Shown here piece by piece: positions 17,920-27,371 of a stretch of DNA of 64,000 bases. The DNA is from CAYJHC01 sp964369465 (GTDB lineage: Bacteria > Bacillota > Clostridia > Peptostreptococcales > Anaerovoracaceae). The notes beneath the pieces were generated by a model, which searched no databases, was not told the origin of the DNA, and saw only the letters and a program-made list of their open reading frames with translations. Numbering within the stretch: position 1 is the first letter of the stretch; each line of letters starts with the position of its first letter. Made by a program: the position numbers and the translations under genes. The stretch lies in NCBI GenBank assembly GCA_964369465.1, contig CAYJEX010000001.1:62001-126000 (forward strand), given 5' to 3'.

Positions 17920-18837
17920 TTATTTTAAGATCCATGTCAAAAAATCTTTGAATACTTTTTCTTTTCCTTCTTCATTGAATATTTCGTGTCTATATTCTTC
18001 ATATAGTTTTACTGTAATATTTTTATTCCCTGATTCTTCGAATTTTTTTGCTACTTCCTCCACTTGCCTACCATATCCACCTACAGGATCTTCTAGTCCT
18101 GCCATGAAAAATATTGGCATATCTTTTCTTACTTTTGAAATTGTAGATTCTTTCGAAACATAACCTAACAATGCCGATAGATTTTCAAACCCATTCGCTG
18201 TAAATATATAGCCACATAGTGGATCATCTACGTAGTTTTTTACGTTTTCTTTATTAACAGATAGCCAGTCAAATTTTGTGATATTACCTGGAATCTTTTT
18301 ATTATACGATCCAAAAGCTGTATCGTTTAAAAAATGACTTCTATACATTTTGCCTTTAGTTTTGGCAATGATTTTTGCAATTGATTTTCCAATAGATGTA
18401 ACAGCGTTTCCGTTTCCAGTTCCAATAATAACTGCCTTATCTGGAATATTTTTATATTCCGCAATGTAAGCTCTTGCAAAAAACGAACCCATGCTATGCC
18501 CTGCAATCACAAGTGGTACTTTGGGATATTCTTTTTTTATAATATCTGTAATTTTTTTTGCATCTTGAAGTACATACTTCCATCCATTAGGACCACCAAA
18601 GTATCCTAAATGTTCCTCTGATTGAACACTTTTTCCGTGTCCTAGATGATCCCCTATATAGAATGCCACACCTTCGTTTGCCAAAAACATACCCAGTTCT
18701 TCATATCTCTCCTTGTACTCTGCCATTCCATGTAAAAACTGAACTATCATTTTTGGTTTGTCTTTTGGGAGAAAATACATAAATTCTATCGTTGTTTTTT
18801 CATCCGATCCTAAAAAACTATCATATATTTTTTTCAT
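17920..18837 (-). CDS. Alpha/beta hydrolase, monoacylglycerol-lipase-like
   Basis: 305 aa serine hydrolase. QFLHGMAEYKERYEELG matches the N-terminal HG oxyanion motif of lysophospholipase/monoglyceride lipases, followed by GHGKS. The nucleophile elbow is IAGHSMGSF, the acid lies in FMAGLEDPVGG, and the histidine in YEEYRHEIFNE. No signal peptide. AGGAGGT precedes the ATG. Co-directional with the membrane protein 8 bp upstream. Lipid or ester substrate inferred from the family only. Confidence 0.88.
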   Translation of the reverse strand: MKKIYDSFLGSDEKTTIEFMYFLPKDKPKMIVQFLHGMAEYKERYEELGMFLANEGVAFYIGDHLGHGKSVQSEEHLGYFGGPNGWKYVLQDAKKITDIIKKEYPKVPLVIAGHSMGSFFARAYIAEYKNIPDKAVIIGTGNGNAVTSIGKSIAKIIAKTKGKMYRSHFLNDTAFGSYNKKIPGNITKFDWLSVNKENVKNYVDDPLCGYIFTANGFENLSALLGYVSKESTISKVRKDMPIFFMAGLEDPVGGYGRQVEEVAKKFEESGNKNITVKLYEEYRHEIFNEEGKEKVFKDFLTWILK

Positions 18838-18845
18838 TTTAAAGT

Positions 18846-19373
18846 CTACCTCCTGATTCTTTTCTTTATATTTTTTTCATAAAACACAATCATTCCAGTA
18901 TATATTTTATCATATAGAAAAAATACAACTATTCCTCCTAAAGCTAGTATCACCGTTGGGTATTCAGGCAAATTGATTTCTCCCAAAAATGCGACAGAAA
19001 AAAGATAAAATCCTACCCCGAAACTAATTGAGAAGAGCAAAAATTTAAGAAGTATCTCAATTGCTATTTTGTTTATTCTTTCAATGTAATATTTTGCAAT
19101 TCCATAATATCCAAAAAGAAGAATATACGGTGCTAAAGCCACTTTATTCGGCACAATTATAAATCCCAAAACAGCAGAAGCAATAAAAACTAAAAATGCA
19201 GATTTTGGACCTACTTCAATAAGCATAATCGCAACAAATATTGAGCTGATTGCAAACATTGTAAGTTCAAATCCTGGAATATATGACGCGACAAAAAGAA
19301 AGAAAACAGTTAGTGCTGTTAATATTCCTCCTAGTGCAATTGAACGTGTTCCGCTATTTGTTTTCTTTATCAT
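18846..19373 (-). CDS. Small integral membrane protein of unknown function
   Basis: 175 aa with about five hydrophobic helices (roughly 10-30, 33-52, 54-72, 80-95, 108-130, 135-152) and a basic C-terminus (KKRIRR). The first helix, SIALGGILTALTVFFLFVA, resembles the opening of ECF-transporter substrate-binding (S) components and related membrane proteins, but I cannot assign a substrate. It lies between the hydrolase (8 bp) and the DnaJ gene (25 bp), so it is probably in their operon. Confidence 0.7.
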   Translation of the reverse strand: MIKKTNSGTRSIALGGILTALTVFFLFVASYIPGFELTMFAISSIFVAIMLIEVGPKSAFLVFIASAVLGFIIVPNKVALAPYILLFGYYGIAKYYIERINKIAIEILLKFLLFSISFGVGFYLFSVAFLGEINLPEYPTVILALGGIVVFFLYDKIYTGMIVFYEKNIKKRIRR

Positions 19374-19398
19374 ATTTGCCTCTCAGATTTATATTGTT

Positions 19399-19953
19399 TT
19401 AGATACAGTCACAACAACAGTCTGCACATATATAACACTGACAAAGTTGACACGCCAAATCATTATTGCTTCTATATCCTCTATTATATGCATCTTGTGC
19501 ATATCCTTGCCCTCTTCCAGCTACTCTATTTAGCGCATTACTATATTCAGGATTTCTAGGGTCCATGCTTACTGCTAGTTGAATTTTAGAAACTCCGTCA
19601 TCATACCACCCTTTTTTTATGCTAAGCATTCCACTTAAAAAGTGCCATTCTGCATCTCTATTTTTCATTCTATTTAATTTTATTTCAGCTTCACTAAGTC
19701 TTCCATCATCAATATCTCTTCTAATTTGTTGATATTCTGGGCTCAGTTTTTTTCTACCTTGCCCTCCTCGTCTCTCTTCTTGAATTAGTTCATATGCTTC
19801 ATTTATTTCTCTAAGCTTTTCTTCTGCCAACTCCTCTAAAGGGTTGTCCTGGTGTTTGTCTGGATGGTATTTTTTAGCCAACTCCCTATATGCTTTTTTA
19901 ACTTCTTCATCTGTAGCGTTTGGTTCTACCCCTAAAATTTTATATGGATCCAT
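19399..19953 (-). CDS. DnaJ-domain protein with a cysteine-rich C-terminus
   Basis: 184 aa. The J-domain occupies residues 1-65 with the HPD motif at 30-32 (KKYHPDKHQDN), so it should stimulate an Hsp70. The middle (about 85-155) is helical with one TPR-like stretch (WHFLSGMLSIKKGWYDDG). The last 17 residues contain eight cysteines (168, 171, 173, 176, 179, 180, 181, 183), a likely metal-binding tail not found in classical DnaJ. It is followed by the membrane protein and preceded by the DUF5685 gene (40 bp). Not the housekeeping dnaJ: the Gly/Phe region and zinc repeats are absent. Confidence 0.85.
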   Translation of the reverse strand: MDPYKILGVEPNATDEEVKKAYRELAKKYHPDKHQDNPLEELAEEKLREINEAYELIQEERRGGQGRKKLSPEYQQIRRDIDDGRLSEAEIKLNRMKNRDAEWHFLSGMLSIKKGWYDDGVSKIQLAVSMDPRNPEYSNALNRVAGRGQGYAQDAYNRGYRSNNDLACQLCQCYICADCCCDCI

Positions 19954-19993
19954 GTTTCCTCTCTCCTAGCTTTCTTTTTTCACTATCTGTCTG

Positions 19994-20905
19994 TTATTTG
20001 CAAATTTTTCTCTGTTCCTTCTTGTTATTTATTTTCTCATTCGGATCTCTTATCTCACTAATCACTGTTTCTGCCCTTCTTAATAATCCGAGCGAAAGAA
20101 CATTATCAACAATCCCTTCATTTTTTACAAACTTTAGAGACTTAAATGTTTCAACAAGATCACTTCCATATAGATATAAGTTTCTTTCTCCTATATTGGC
20201 AAGTTCTTCTCTATTATATATATTATTCTCGATTTTCAATCGCTGCATAAATGGATTATAGCACATTTTTCTAATATCTTCGTCAATATCGTCTAGTGCA
20301 TCTATAATATATATCCATTTACCTAACATATATCCCAATCTTCTAATTGCATATAATGTTGTTTCATCATCTATTTTTTCCAAAAAATAATATGAAACAA
20401 TTTCTTCGATTATTTTTGCGAAAGGTTCTGCGACTTTATCTAAGTTGCCTTCGTTTTCTTTTTCCATTTGATGTAAATTTTCAAGATTAATTTTGATTTG
20501 GCTATCTAATTGCGGATATTTTTTTGCAATTCTTTGATGGGTATTTTTAAAAGCAATTGTTCCTATTTTTGCTCCTATTTTTTTCTCATCTAAATAATCA
20601 TCTTCCAATTTATGGTATCCTAGCAACAGCATAGTGTCTGCGGCATAATCAATTGCTTTGCTTCTTCCAACAGTTTTTTTCTTGATATGGTGAATTATAC
20701 AATGTTCCCTTGAAAAATTTATTGTGTTTTCATCTAGTCCATCTATTAAAGCTGCCAGAAATGCAGCATCATAACTTAGGCTCAGTCTCGGTAGTTGTCC
20801 ATGGTTTTTACTAATTGATTTACACACACCGCAATAATAGCCGCTATACATTTCGAATTCTTTTACTTTAAGTTCTGGCCTCTCCGCCTTTACATATCCC
20901 AGCAT
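19994..20905 (-). CDS. DUF5685-family protein
   Basis: 303 aa, all-helical by composition. The N-terminus has a CGVC motif (C25/C28) and a third cysteine followed by histidines (EHCIIHH, C69, H72, H73), which suggests a metal site. Acidic stretches such as YIIDALDDIDEDIRK recall the Asp-rich motif of prenyltransferase/terpenoid-synthase folds, but this is a weak resemblance. I assign the family from the opening MLGYVKAERPELK and the CGVC. It starts 4 bp after the DUF4914 gene with little ribosome binding site, so translation is probably coupled. Function unknown. Confidence 0.7.
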   Translation of the reverse strand: MLGYVKAERPELKVKEFEMYSGYYCGVCKSISKNHGQLPRLSLSYDAAFLAALIDGLDENTINFSREHCIIHHIKKKTVGRSKAIDYAADTMLLLGYHKLEDDYLDEKKIGAKIGTIAFKNTHQRIAKKYPQLDSQIKINLENLHQMEKENEGNLDKVAEPFAKIIEEIVSYYFLEKIDDETTLYAIRRLGYMLGKWIYIIDALDDIDEDIRKMCYNPFMQRLKIENNIYNREELANIGERNLYLYGSDLVETFKSLKFVKNEGIVDNVLSLGLLRRAETVISEIRDPNEKINNKKEQRKICK

Positions 20906-20909
20906 TGTT

Positions 20910-22793
20910 TTAATACTTCATTGGAATCAGCGCAAGGTAATCTTCAAGTGGTGCATCATTTAAACAACATTCTATTATTTTCTTCCCTAATGGATCTAGT
21001 TCCTCCGTATTGAACTTTTCAAGTTCTTTTTTAAAGAAGTCATTAAGTATTTTCGCTCCCTTATCGTAACTTTCTAGTCCCACCTCTGGTTGTGTTTCTG
21101 GTTGTAAAAATGCTTTTCCAATATATTGTCCATCTACTTTCATTGCTTCTAGTCCATATCCAAGCAGTGTACATCTAGATGGTATTAAATGTTCTGGTTT
21201 GAATTTTGCGCTCCCTCTACGAGCAATATATTCTCGTGAAATCCACTCCGGCATAAATGACACTTTATACGCCCCTATATGCTGGTTTGGAATAAGGATA
21301 TACCTCGTTTCTGTCGAGTTCACAAACTGTTCTAATAACAAGTTTGCTTGTCTGACCATTTTCCCTGTGGCAAATGGCCAATATGAACCAACTCCTTCAC
21401 TTTGCATATCATCACTAGCTATTATACTTGGATTTTTTGATCCTCTTGGCGCTACTAATCTCCATATCCATGCGAGAGCAGGTGGTAAAATATGTAGCAT
21501 TCCCAAGATTCCATACGACGGACTCTCTTTTGTACATATTGGTGCCCTTACCCCAAAACTTCTCACGTCTACTTCAACTTCATCATTGACAACTTTCGGG
21601 ACCATTCTTCTTGGCATTATTACTCTTGGATTTGGGCACGGTGTACCATCCGAATCTAATGTATGTTCCCAAATTAAGCATGTCGCCTTAGGTATACCAT
21701 TAATATTAAAAAATACCAGAGGTTCTTTTGGCTGAGTACATATTCTTTCATATGTTGGCTCAACTCCATATCCATCTATATTATCTAATCTAAGGAACCA
21801 TCCAGCTTCTGCATCTGTTACAACTAGTTTGTTACTTTTCCCCTGTATGTCTTTATGGCAAAGTGCCATATCGTCTGTAACCGGTTCCAAATCACACGTT
21901 TCCTGAAGTGTCAGATAAAATTTTTCATTTGTAACCGTATTTTTTCCTACAACAATTCTGCCATCTGGTTCTTTGTGAATTTGTTCTATCATTTCACTCT
22001 TGCCGCCTCCAGATGCCCCTTCATGCATTATTACAATTTCATTTTCATATGGAGTAATCACTTTTACCGTAGAAGCATGCGCAGTTACCCAGCCCTCTTC
22101 TTCTCCTATGTTTAATAGTATTCCATATACTCCTTTTTTTGCGCTTGGTCCTGGGTATAAGTTGTAAGAAAACAATTCATGTTTTCCTTCTAACCTATTA
22201 TGTACAACAAGTTGTTTTCCTTCAAAACGCGTATGTCTAAATACCGGTGCCACATATATTACAGCTCGAGGTTTAAACTTTCCTTCTGTATTTTTTTTCC
22301 CATTATACTCATCAATGTTTACGAATTCTTGTAAATCTGAAAGTCCTGCTGCAAAAAAAGCAGCATTTCGTGGCGCAACAAGTAAAGATTCATAACCATG
22401 TTTCATACCACCAGACATGAATGGCATCACAATCAATTCTTGACTTTTTAACCACTCAAAGGTTTCTTTTCTAACTTTATCAAACCCTTCATTATATCTT
22501 TCCCTATATGTTGGCTTATCTGTATCTAGTTCATCCCCAACTATCATGCAATCTGGATCTCTTCTTCTCATGTAGTCTTCTTTAAAGTTAACAGCTATCC
22601 CGTTCTTGCATCTAACAAGTTCTGCTTCATTTACAAGGCTGCCATTTATTTCATACGTCACTTGAAATGTATCGTTTCCTCCTAAACCCAAAGAGAGAGC
22701 AAATAGTTCCTCTCTGTTTTTTGGTAATGCAATACCTTTGCAATTTTGTAGTATATCTTTTGTCTCTTTATCTAATAAAAATTTATTTAACAT
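20910..22793 (-). CDS. DUF4914-family P-loop protein
   Basis: 627 aa from the ATG at 22793, preferred over the one at 22805 because GAGGAAG lies immediately before it. A phosphate-binding loop, HEGASGGGKSEMIEQ, lies near residues 257-271 and is close to the kinase loop of PEP carboxykinase and HprK-type enzymes. Further conserved-looking blocks are MPFMSGGMKHGYES, VHNRLEGKHE, LWEHTLDSDGTPCPNP and YWPFATGKMVRQANLL. I recall such proteins as DUF4914 in Clostridia; no reaction is known to me. A nucleotide-dependent phosphotransfer role is inference. Coupled to the DUF5685 gene downstream. Confidence 0.7.
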   Translation of the reverse strand: MLNKFLLDKETKDILQNCKGIALPKNREELFALSLGLGGNDTFQVTYEINGSLVNEAELVRCKNGIAVNFKEDYMRRRDPDCMIVGDELDTDKPTYRERYNEGFDKVRKETFEWLKSQELIVMPFMSGGMKHGYESLLVAPRNAAFFAAGLSDLQEFVNIDEYNGKKNTEGKFKPRAVIYVAPVFRHTRFEGKQLVVHNRLEGKHELFSYNLYPGPSAKKGVYGILLNIGEEEGWVTAHASTVKVITPYENEIVIMHEGASGGGKSEMIEQIHKEPDGRIVVGKNTVTNEKFYLTLQETCDLEPVTDDMALCHKDIQGKSNKLVVTDAEAGWFLRLDNIDGYGVEPTYERICTQPKEPLVFFNINGIPKATCLIWEHTLDSDGTPCPNPRVIMPRRMVPKVVNDEVEVDVRSFGVRAPICTKESPSYGILGMLHILPPALAWIWRLVAPRGSKNPSIIASDDMQSEGVGSYWPFATGKMVRQANLLLEQFVNSTETRYILIPNQHIGAYKVSFMPEWISREYIARRGSAKFKPEHLIPSRCTLLGYGLEAMKVDGQYIGKAFLQPETQPEVGLESYDKGAKILNDFFKKELEKFNTEELDPLGKKIIECCLNDAPLEDYLALIPMKY

Positions 22794-22903
22794 TTTCTTC
22801 CTCATTACATCATTATTATTATAAAGTGAGAAACAATAAGCTCTAGCTCTTTATTTCTCACACTCTTCTCTTCTAATCTTTTCGAATAACAATTTATCCT
22901 TAC

Positions 22904-23455
22904 CTAAAACTTTTGGTAATGTATCACACTTCCATCATTTCCTTCAACAGACACAATAGAGGTTCTCGTTGTTTCTAGGTTAAGCAAGTTTATAACTGTT
23001 AATTCTTCTTTTTTATTTTCGTTTGGACTCGTCACTGAGAAATTCACTCCTAAGGTATAGCTGTCCACCTTTTCAAATATGGGATCTAGATCTGATGTTT
23101 GTCCTAACACATTTTCATTGTAAAAATCACTACCATATGGGAACATTTTGCCATCAATTGAAAGCATTCCATTAATAATGCTCATCGTATAATAGCTTTC
23201 GTCTGGTTTCGTTCCACCTATTACAACTTTTCTGCTATACCTTAATTCATCAGATATAAATTCTTTTATTGCTGAATGAATAATGTTTTGTTGTGAGTAT
23301 TCACTTGCTCTTGTATAAGTGCTTAGTGTAGACTGCATAGCAAAAACAACAGTGAGTATAACCAAACTTGTAATTGCCAAGGTCACAACAACCTCAATCA
23401 AACTTACACCTTTATTCCACTTTCTGCTCTTCGACATATTTATTTTATTCTTCAT
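22904..23455 (-). CDS. Minor prepilin-like protein (PilW/GspJ type)
   Basis: 183 aa. A class III signal peptide with cleavage after the glycine in WNKG-VSLIEVVVTLAI, glutamate at +5, then a hydrophobic helix (about 17-40). The remainder looks like a small beta domain (YTMSIINGMLSIDGKMF). Such proteins form the tip of type IV pili or type II secretion pseudopili. Last gene of the pilus operon. The ribosome binding site is weak. Sequence beyond the signal is too divergent for a firm PilW call. Confidence 0.8.
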   Translation of the reverse strand: MKNKINMSKSRKWNKGVSLIEVVVTLAITSLVILTVVFAMQSTLSTYTRASEYSQQNIIHSAIKEFISDELRYSRKVVIGGTKPDESYYTMSIINGMLSIDGKMFPYGSDFYNENVLGQTSDLDPIFEKVDSYTLGVNFSVTSPNENKKEELTVINLLNLETTRTSIVSVEGNDGSVIHYQKF

Positions 23456-23502
23456 ACATTCACTAAAAATAATATCATTCTCCTTACTATTGTGTTTTGC
23501 AA

Positions 23503-23892
23503 CTATATTTCAGTAGGTTTGAAAAGCTTTAGTTCTTCCTCGTTGTAATATTGTCCATCTACGGTGTAGTTGTTTCCATCTACTCTAAAAGAAACCTCTC
23601 CATCTGTTTTTGTCAAAAGGGCATCATTTTCCCCTTCAATATTATTTGTTGTTTCAGAGTTTTCCTCTATCATCTGATTTCCTAATCTAAAATACTCTGT
23701 AGAAAGTGTAAGTGTTTGTGAAATAATTAATGTCAGTATACTAAGAACTGCTACTGCAACAATTACTTCTATCATACTATATCCCTTTTCGTTTTTTCTG
23801 TCTTTTCTACTTTCGTCCCTATCTATCTGATTTAATTTTTTTCTGATTCTGCATAGAATGTTTGGGGTCATTTTTAGTTTTATATTACTCAT
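23503..23892 (-). CDS. Minor prepilin-like protein (PilV type)
   Basis: 129 aa from the ATG at 23892, which has AAGGAGG before it; the earlier ATG at 23907 lacks one. Its first 8 bases overlap the end of the PilX-like gene (ATGAGTAA), so the two are translationally coupled. Long basic leader, then the prepilin site KNEKG-YSMIEVIVAVAVL with E at +5 and a membrane helix. The short mature domain (about 85 residues) has no cysteines. Minor pilin by position and signal. Confidence 0.8.
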   Translation of the reverse strand: MSNIKLKMTPNILCRIRKKLNQIDRDESRKDRKNEKGYSMIEVIVAVAVLSILTLIISQTLTLSTEYFRLGNQMIEENSETTNNIEGENDALLTKTDGEVSFRVDGNNYTVDGQYYNEEELKLFKPTEI

Positions 23893-25228
23893 AATAACCT
23901 CCTTCATACTCTAAGCTCACCCATTGTGAATCTGCTTTTTCAACGTAGTAATCTTTAATGGATATTGGATTATAATAATAGTTATACTGCGCAGAAGAAA
24001 TTGCCCCAGGTTCTAAAGATATTGTATCTACTTTAATTTGTCCGTATACCCCTTTGCTTCCTGTGTTAGGGGATTTTATATATAATATAGAATCATTTTC
24101 TCCGTAAATTGCAACATTGGAACTTGCAGGAATAGTCAACTCTGCCCCTTCTTCTAGATAAAACAAAACTCTTGGAGCTTCTGGGTCGGTATCGCTTGTC
24201 GGCATATCGAAAGTGTCTCCAGTTATAAGAAGCTGACTTCCTTCTTTCAAAACGATAATTGCAGGTGATCCATTTTCTACAAACCTAATTCTATCATCTA
24301 AATCAATCGACCATTGACTAGCATTATCAATGCTATAAAACGTATTGCTTTCAAATATGAATGTTGACCCCCCTGCAAAATCTTCACTAGTTACATTAAC
24401 TGGTGTCATTCCCCTTCCATTTATCCATTCAGGTTTTTCGTTAATGTAACTATCTGGAGAGTCTGCATTCTTTAATTTTTCACTATCAGTTCCACTAATT
24501 TTATCTTTCAGTTCTTTCGAAAACTCTTTAGTTCCTAATGTTACTTTGGCATTTTCTTCAAAGCTCAATGTTCCATCACTTGTATATAAATCGCCTTGTA
24601 TATTCCATGTTGAATCTTTCTTTAGCCAATTGTAGTCGCTCATTATCATGTCTCCATCAACATTAAGTGTGCTTCCTTCATACTCTGTAGTATTACTTAT
24701 TCCAAATAACAAATCACTCTCTCTAATATTAAAGTTTTCTATTTCTATATTTCCAACATCTAGTCCTTGAAACATCTCTTTTTCTGCGATCACAGCATCT
24801 CTAATTCTCTTTACTTTTAGACTTAAAACTTGAACTTCATCCTCATAAATTACTTTTACAGTTATTACATAATTATTGTCACCTATATATTCTATATAAG
24901 CTTCCACTACTTCTCCCATGGCATTAGATGGCAAAGTAATATTCGTGATTTCTAATTTATCCCCTACATTTTTTAGGTTAGAAATAACAGAACTTTGTAA
25001 ACCTATCTCGCTCGTTCCTTTTTGCAATTCAAGATAAACAGAGTCGCAAACACTTTTTGCTGTATAGTATGCCTGCCCTTCTTTTCGTTCGTTTTCTATA
25101 CTCATTGCGTATGAAAAAGAAATAGAAAGAACAGCTGTCCCTAATATCGTTCCAACAAGCATTAGTATCAGCACATACAGAAGCGCACTACCTTTTATAT
25201 TGTTTTTCATATTTCTTTTTGTTGTCAT
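23885..25228 (-). CDS. PilX-like pilus protein with prepilin-like N-terminus
   Basis: 447 aa. The N-terminus KNNIKG-SALLYVLILMLVGTI resembles PilX/GspK prepilins, in which the +5 glutamate is absent. The helix runs to about residue 40 and is followed by an ISFSYAMSIENERKEGQAYYTAKSV segment typical of PilX. The remaining 380 residues form a large probably beta-rich domain (repeated DG/DN turns, LTIPASSNVAIYGEN), far longer than PilX of Gram-negative bacteria, so it may be the exposed tip adhesin. Lies between pilO and the PilV-like gene. Confidence 0.75.
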   Translation of the reverse strand: MTTKRNMKNNIKGSALLYVLILMLVGTILGTAVLSISFSYAMSIENERKEGQAYYTAKSVCDSVYLELQKGTSEIGLQSSVISNLKNVGDKLEITNITLPSNAMGEVVEAYIEYIGDNNYVITVKVIYEDEVQVLSLKVKRIRDAVIAEKEMFQGLDVGNIEIENFNIRESDLLFGISNTTEYEGSTLNVDGDMIMSDYNWLKKDSTWNIQGDLYTSDGTLSFEENAKVTLGTKEFSKELKDKISGTDSEKLKNADSPDSYINEKPEWINGRGMTPVNVTSEDFAGGSTFIFESNTFYSIDNASQWSIDLDDRIRFVENGSPAIIVLKEGSQLLITGDTFDMPTSDTDPEAPRVLFYLEEGAELTIPASSNVAIYGENDSILYIKSPNTGSKGVYGQIKVDTISLEPGAISSAQYNYYYNPISIKDYYVEKADSQWVSLEYEGGYYE

Positions 25229-25260
25229 TTTCTTTTTCTTTTCATTTCTTCAAAATATTG

Positions 25261-25854
25261 CTAGTTTGCCAAAGTCTGGAACTTAAGCGAAAAACTCATT
25301 CTAGAATTATCCTCTGCACCATATGTAAAAGACATGCTCTCAATCGTAATATATTTTTTGCTCTTTATTAATTCAATATATTTCATGCAGCTAGTTACAT
25401 CACCGCCCACACTCATTTCTATATATGTTGTCGCAATTCCTGGATTAGAGTTTCCCGCAGTTGTGCCTTCTTCTCCTAATCCAGCTGCCTCCTCAGGAGA
25501 TATTTCTACCTCTGGAGCCTCTGAGAAGGTAAGTTCTAAAGGAACAACTCCACTTGCTGTTGCCCAGTCTGAGAGAATGGTGTCAATTTGATAATCCTGC
25601 AAATAAACACTAAAGTCCTTCATCAATTCATCATACTTTTCTAAGTTTTCAGCAGAAATTTCATCAATATTTTTACTTAGTTCTCTCGAAGTCTTCAGAA
25701 CTTCCAAACTAGTCTCTTCTTGTGCTAATTCCGCTCTTAGCGCGCTATTATTTTCCAATAAAGGTGTAATTACATAAAGATACCCTGCACCCACTACCAC
25801 AATGATTACGAGTAAAGAAACAAGTACTTTTTCTCTTTTTGAAAGTTTTGTCAT
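25261..25854 (-). CDS. pilO: PilO-like type IV pilus inner-membrane alignment protein
   Basis: 197 aa from the ATG at 25854, just after GGAGGTG and 1 bp after the PilM-N stop; a TTG at 25872 is less likely. One membrane helix near the N-terminus (VLVSLLVIIVVVGAGYLYV), a coiled-coil region (ELAQEETSLEVLKTSRELSKN) and a C-terminal ferredoxin-like domain ending TYGAEDNSRMSFSLKFQTLAN. This is the plan of PilO, which pairs with PilN in the alignment complex between the ATPases and the pilus. The identification depends on topology and order (PilM-N, then PilO). Confidence 0.8.
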   Translation of the reverse strand: MTKLSKREKVLVSLLVIIVVVGAGYLYVITPLLENNSALRAELAQEETSLEVLKTSRELSKNIDEISAENLEKYDELMKDFSVYLQDYQIDTILSDWATASGVVPLELTFSEAPEVEISPEEAAGLGEEGTTAGNSNPGIATTYIEMSVGGDVTSCMKYIELIKSKKYITIESMSFTYGAEDNSRMSFSLKFQTLAN

Positions 25855-25855
25855 A

Positions 25856-27283
25856 TTATTCACCTCCTGCAATATTGCCTTTTATTGTAAAAGCATATCC
25901 ACCCGCACCAGTTCCGCTACTATATCCGGCATATGAAACAAGGGAGAACATTTCACTTTCTCTAAGAGCTTTTGTATACTGCGCTGCTCCGTCTTCAGAT
26001 CCTGCCATTCCTTGTATTGTTATTCCTTGGTCACTTTTTTGATATTCTATGGAAGTAATTACTATTCCATCTCCCGACAAGTTCATAATTGAATTTAAAT
26101 TTACATTCTCAATATAATTTTCAGCATCTCTTGCAGCTATAGCGCTATTGATACTTTGTATTCTTGCTGTAATCACATTATTTTCTTCCATCTTATCAAA
26201 ATCTATTTCGCCTGATTCAATAATTTCGTTTTGTTCTGCAATAATATCATTTAAATCTGCAGAAAGAATCGCATTCCACGTGAAAATAGCTCCTATAATC
26301 AATACTGTAATTGCTATAACACCTAGCACTGGAAGAAAGGCTCTCCGATCTGCTCCACCAGATTCAACTTTCTCTTTTCTGTCAAAATCCTTATACTCTG
26401 AATATAAGTTTACATCTTCTTTTGCTCCTTTAAGCGCATAAGTTAAAACTCTATTTAAATGATTGTTGTTTACGGAATCTTTGCCCTCGTCTAATTCTCT
26501 TTCCGTTTTAATTTCAATAGTAAATTCCATTTCAGATATCGCCTCAATCATTGCTGTAACTGTCTTGTTATCAAATCCTGAGTAGTATATTGTCTGAAGT
26601 GGCGGAACCATATTTTGCGACTTAGCAAATTGAACCATATTTGTTACTTTCTCGAAATTTTCTCTGTAATATCCCTCTGTATCTTTTTCAGCTAAAATTC
26701 TATTTCTACTTGCAAAAGTAAAATTCTTATTTTCAAAGAAAACAGAAAGTAATGTATCTCCCTTAAGAATATTCATTACATATGTCTCTTCATCAATATT
26801 TTTCTTTTCTTTTGTATATTTAATTATGCAATTAAGAAGTGTATCGATCTTATCTAGCTTTATCCCTGCAGCATTTGCGATTTCAATATACGCTTGAAGT
26901 TTTTCTTTTTCAATTGCAAATGCTGTTGCATGCGCTTTGTTCTTCTTTTTCTCAATTTTTGCTGAAGCAATTAGAGCTCCTCTATTTGTTCCTTTAGACA
27001 CTTCGTCATATATCAAGTTTCTTATCTGTTTGTCCTTTAATAAAGGAAATTCTATTGTTTTAATTTGTACATTGCTGCTATCAATAACAAAAATTGCATT
27101 TTTCGTTATTGAACTTTTATTGTTTCTTAAAGCTTCAACAATTTTTTCAGCATCAAATACCACTCCATTTCCTATTACTCCCTCTTCTAATGGAACTACA
27201 AGAACTTTGGAATTTTCTTCCCCCGCTTTAGAGGCATTCTGTATTATTATTTTGTCGTTTTCAAAGAATATTATTGTCTTCAC
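25856..27283 (-). CDS. PilM-PilN fusion protein of the type IV pilus
   Basis: 475 aa, GTG start with GAGGTGG before it. Residues 1 to about 290 resemble the actin-like PilM/ComGA-partner ATPase fold (IFVIDSSNVQIKTIEFPLLKDKQ; EEVSKGTN region; KLDKIDTLLNCI). Residues about 300-475 look like PilN: a membrane helix at 315-340 (AFLPVLGVIAITVLIIGAIF), a coiled coil and a small alpha-beta domain (GIVITSIEYQKSDQGITIQG). In most genomes these are two genes, so this is a fusion placing the cytoplasmic ring protein and its membrane partner in one chain. PilO follows directly. Confidence 0.82.
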   Translation of the reverse strand: MKTIIFFENDKIIIQNASKAGEENSKVLVVPLEEGVIGNGVVFDAEKIVEALRNNKSSITKNAIFVIDSSNVQIKTIEFPLLKDKQIRNLIYDEVSKGTNRGALIASAKIEKKKNKAHATAFAIEKEKLQAYIEIANAAGIKLDKIDTLLNCIIKYTKEKKNIDEETYVMNILKGDTLLSVFFENKNFTFASRNRILAEKDTEGYYRENFEKVTNMVQFAKSQNMVPPLQTIYYSGFDNKTVTAMIEAISEMEFTIEIKTERELDEGKDSVNNNHLNRVLTYALKGAKEDVNLYSEYKDFDRKEKVESGGADRRAFLPVLGVIAITVLIIGAIFTWNAILSADLNDIIAEQNEIIESGEIDFDKMEENNVITARIQSINSAIAARDAENYIENVNLNSIMNLSGDGIVITSIEYQKSDQGITIQGMAGSEDGAAQYTKALRESEMFSLVSYAGYSSGTGAGGYAFTIKGNIAGGE

Positions 27284-27371
27284 TGCGCCACCTCACATCA
27301 CTTAAACTATTTGGAAATATGTTGTTATTATCTTCCTAAGACATGCTAAAGTCTGAATATTATGCTTTCTA

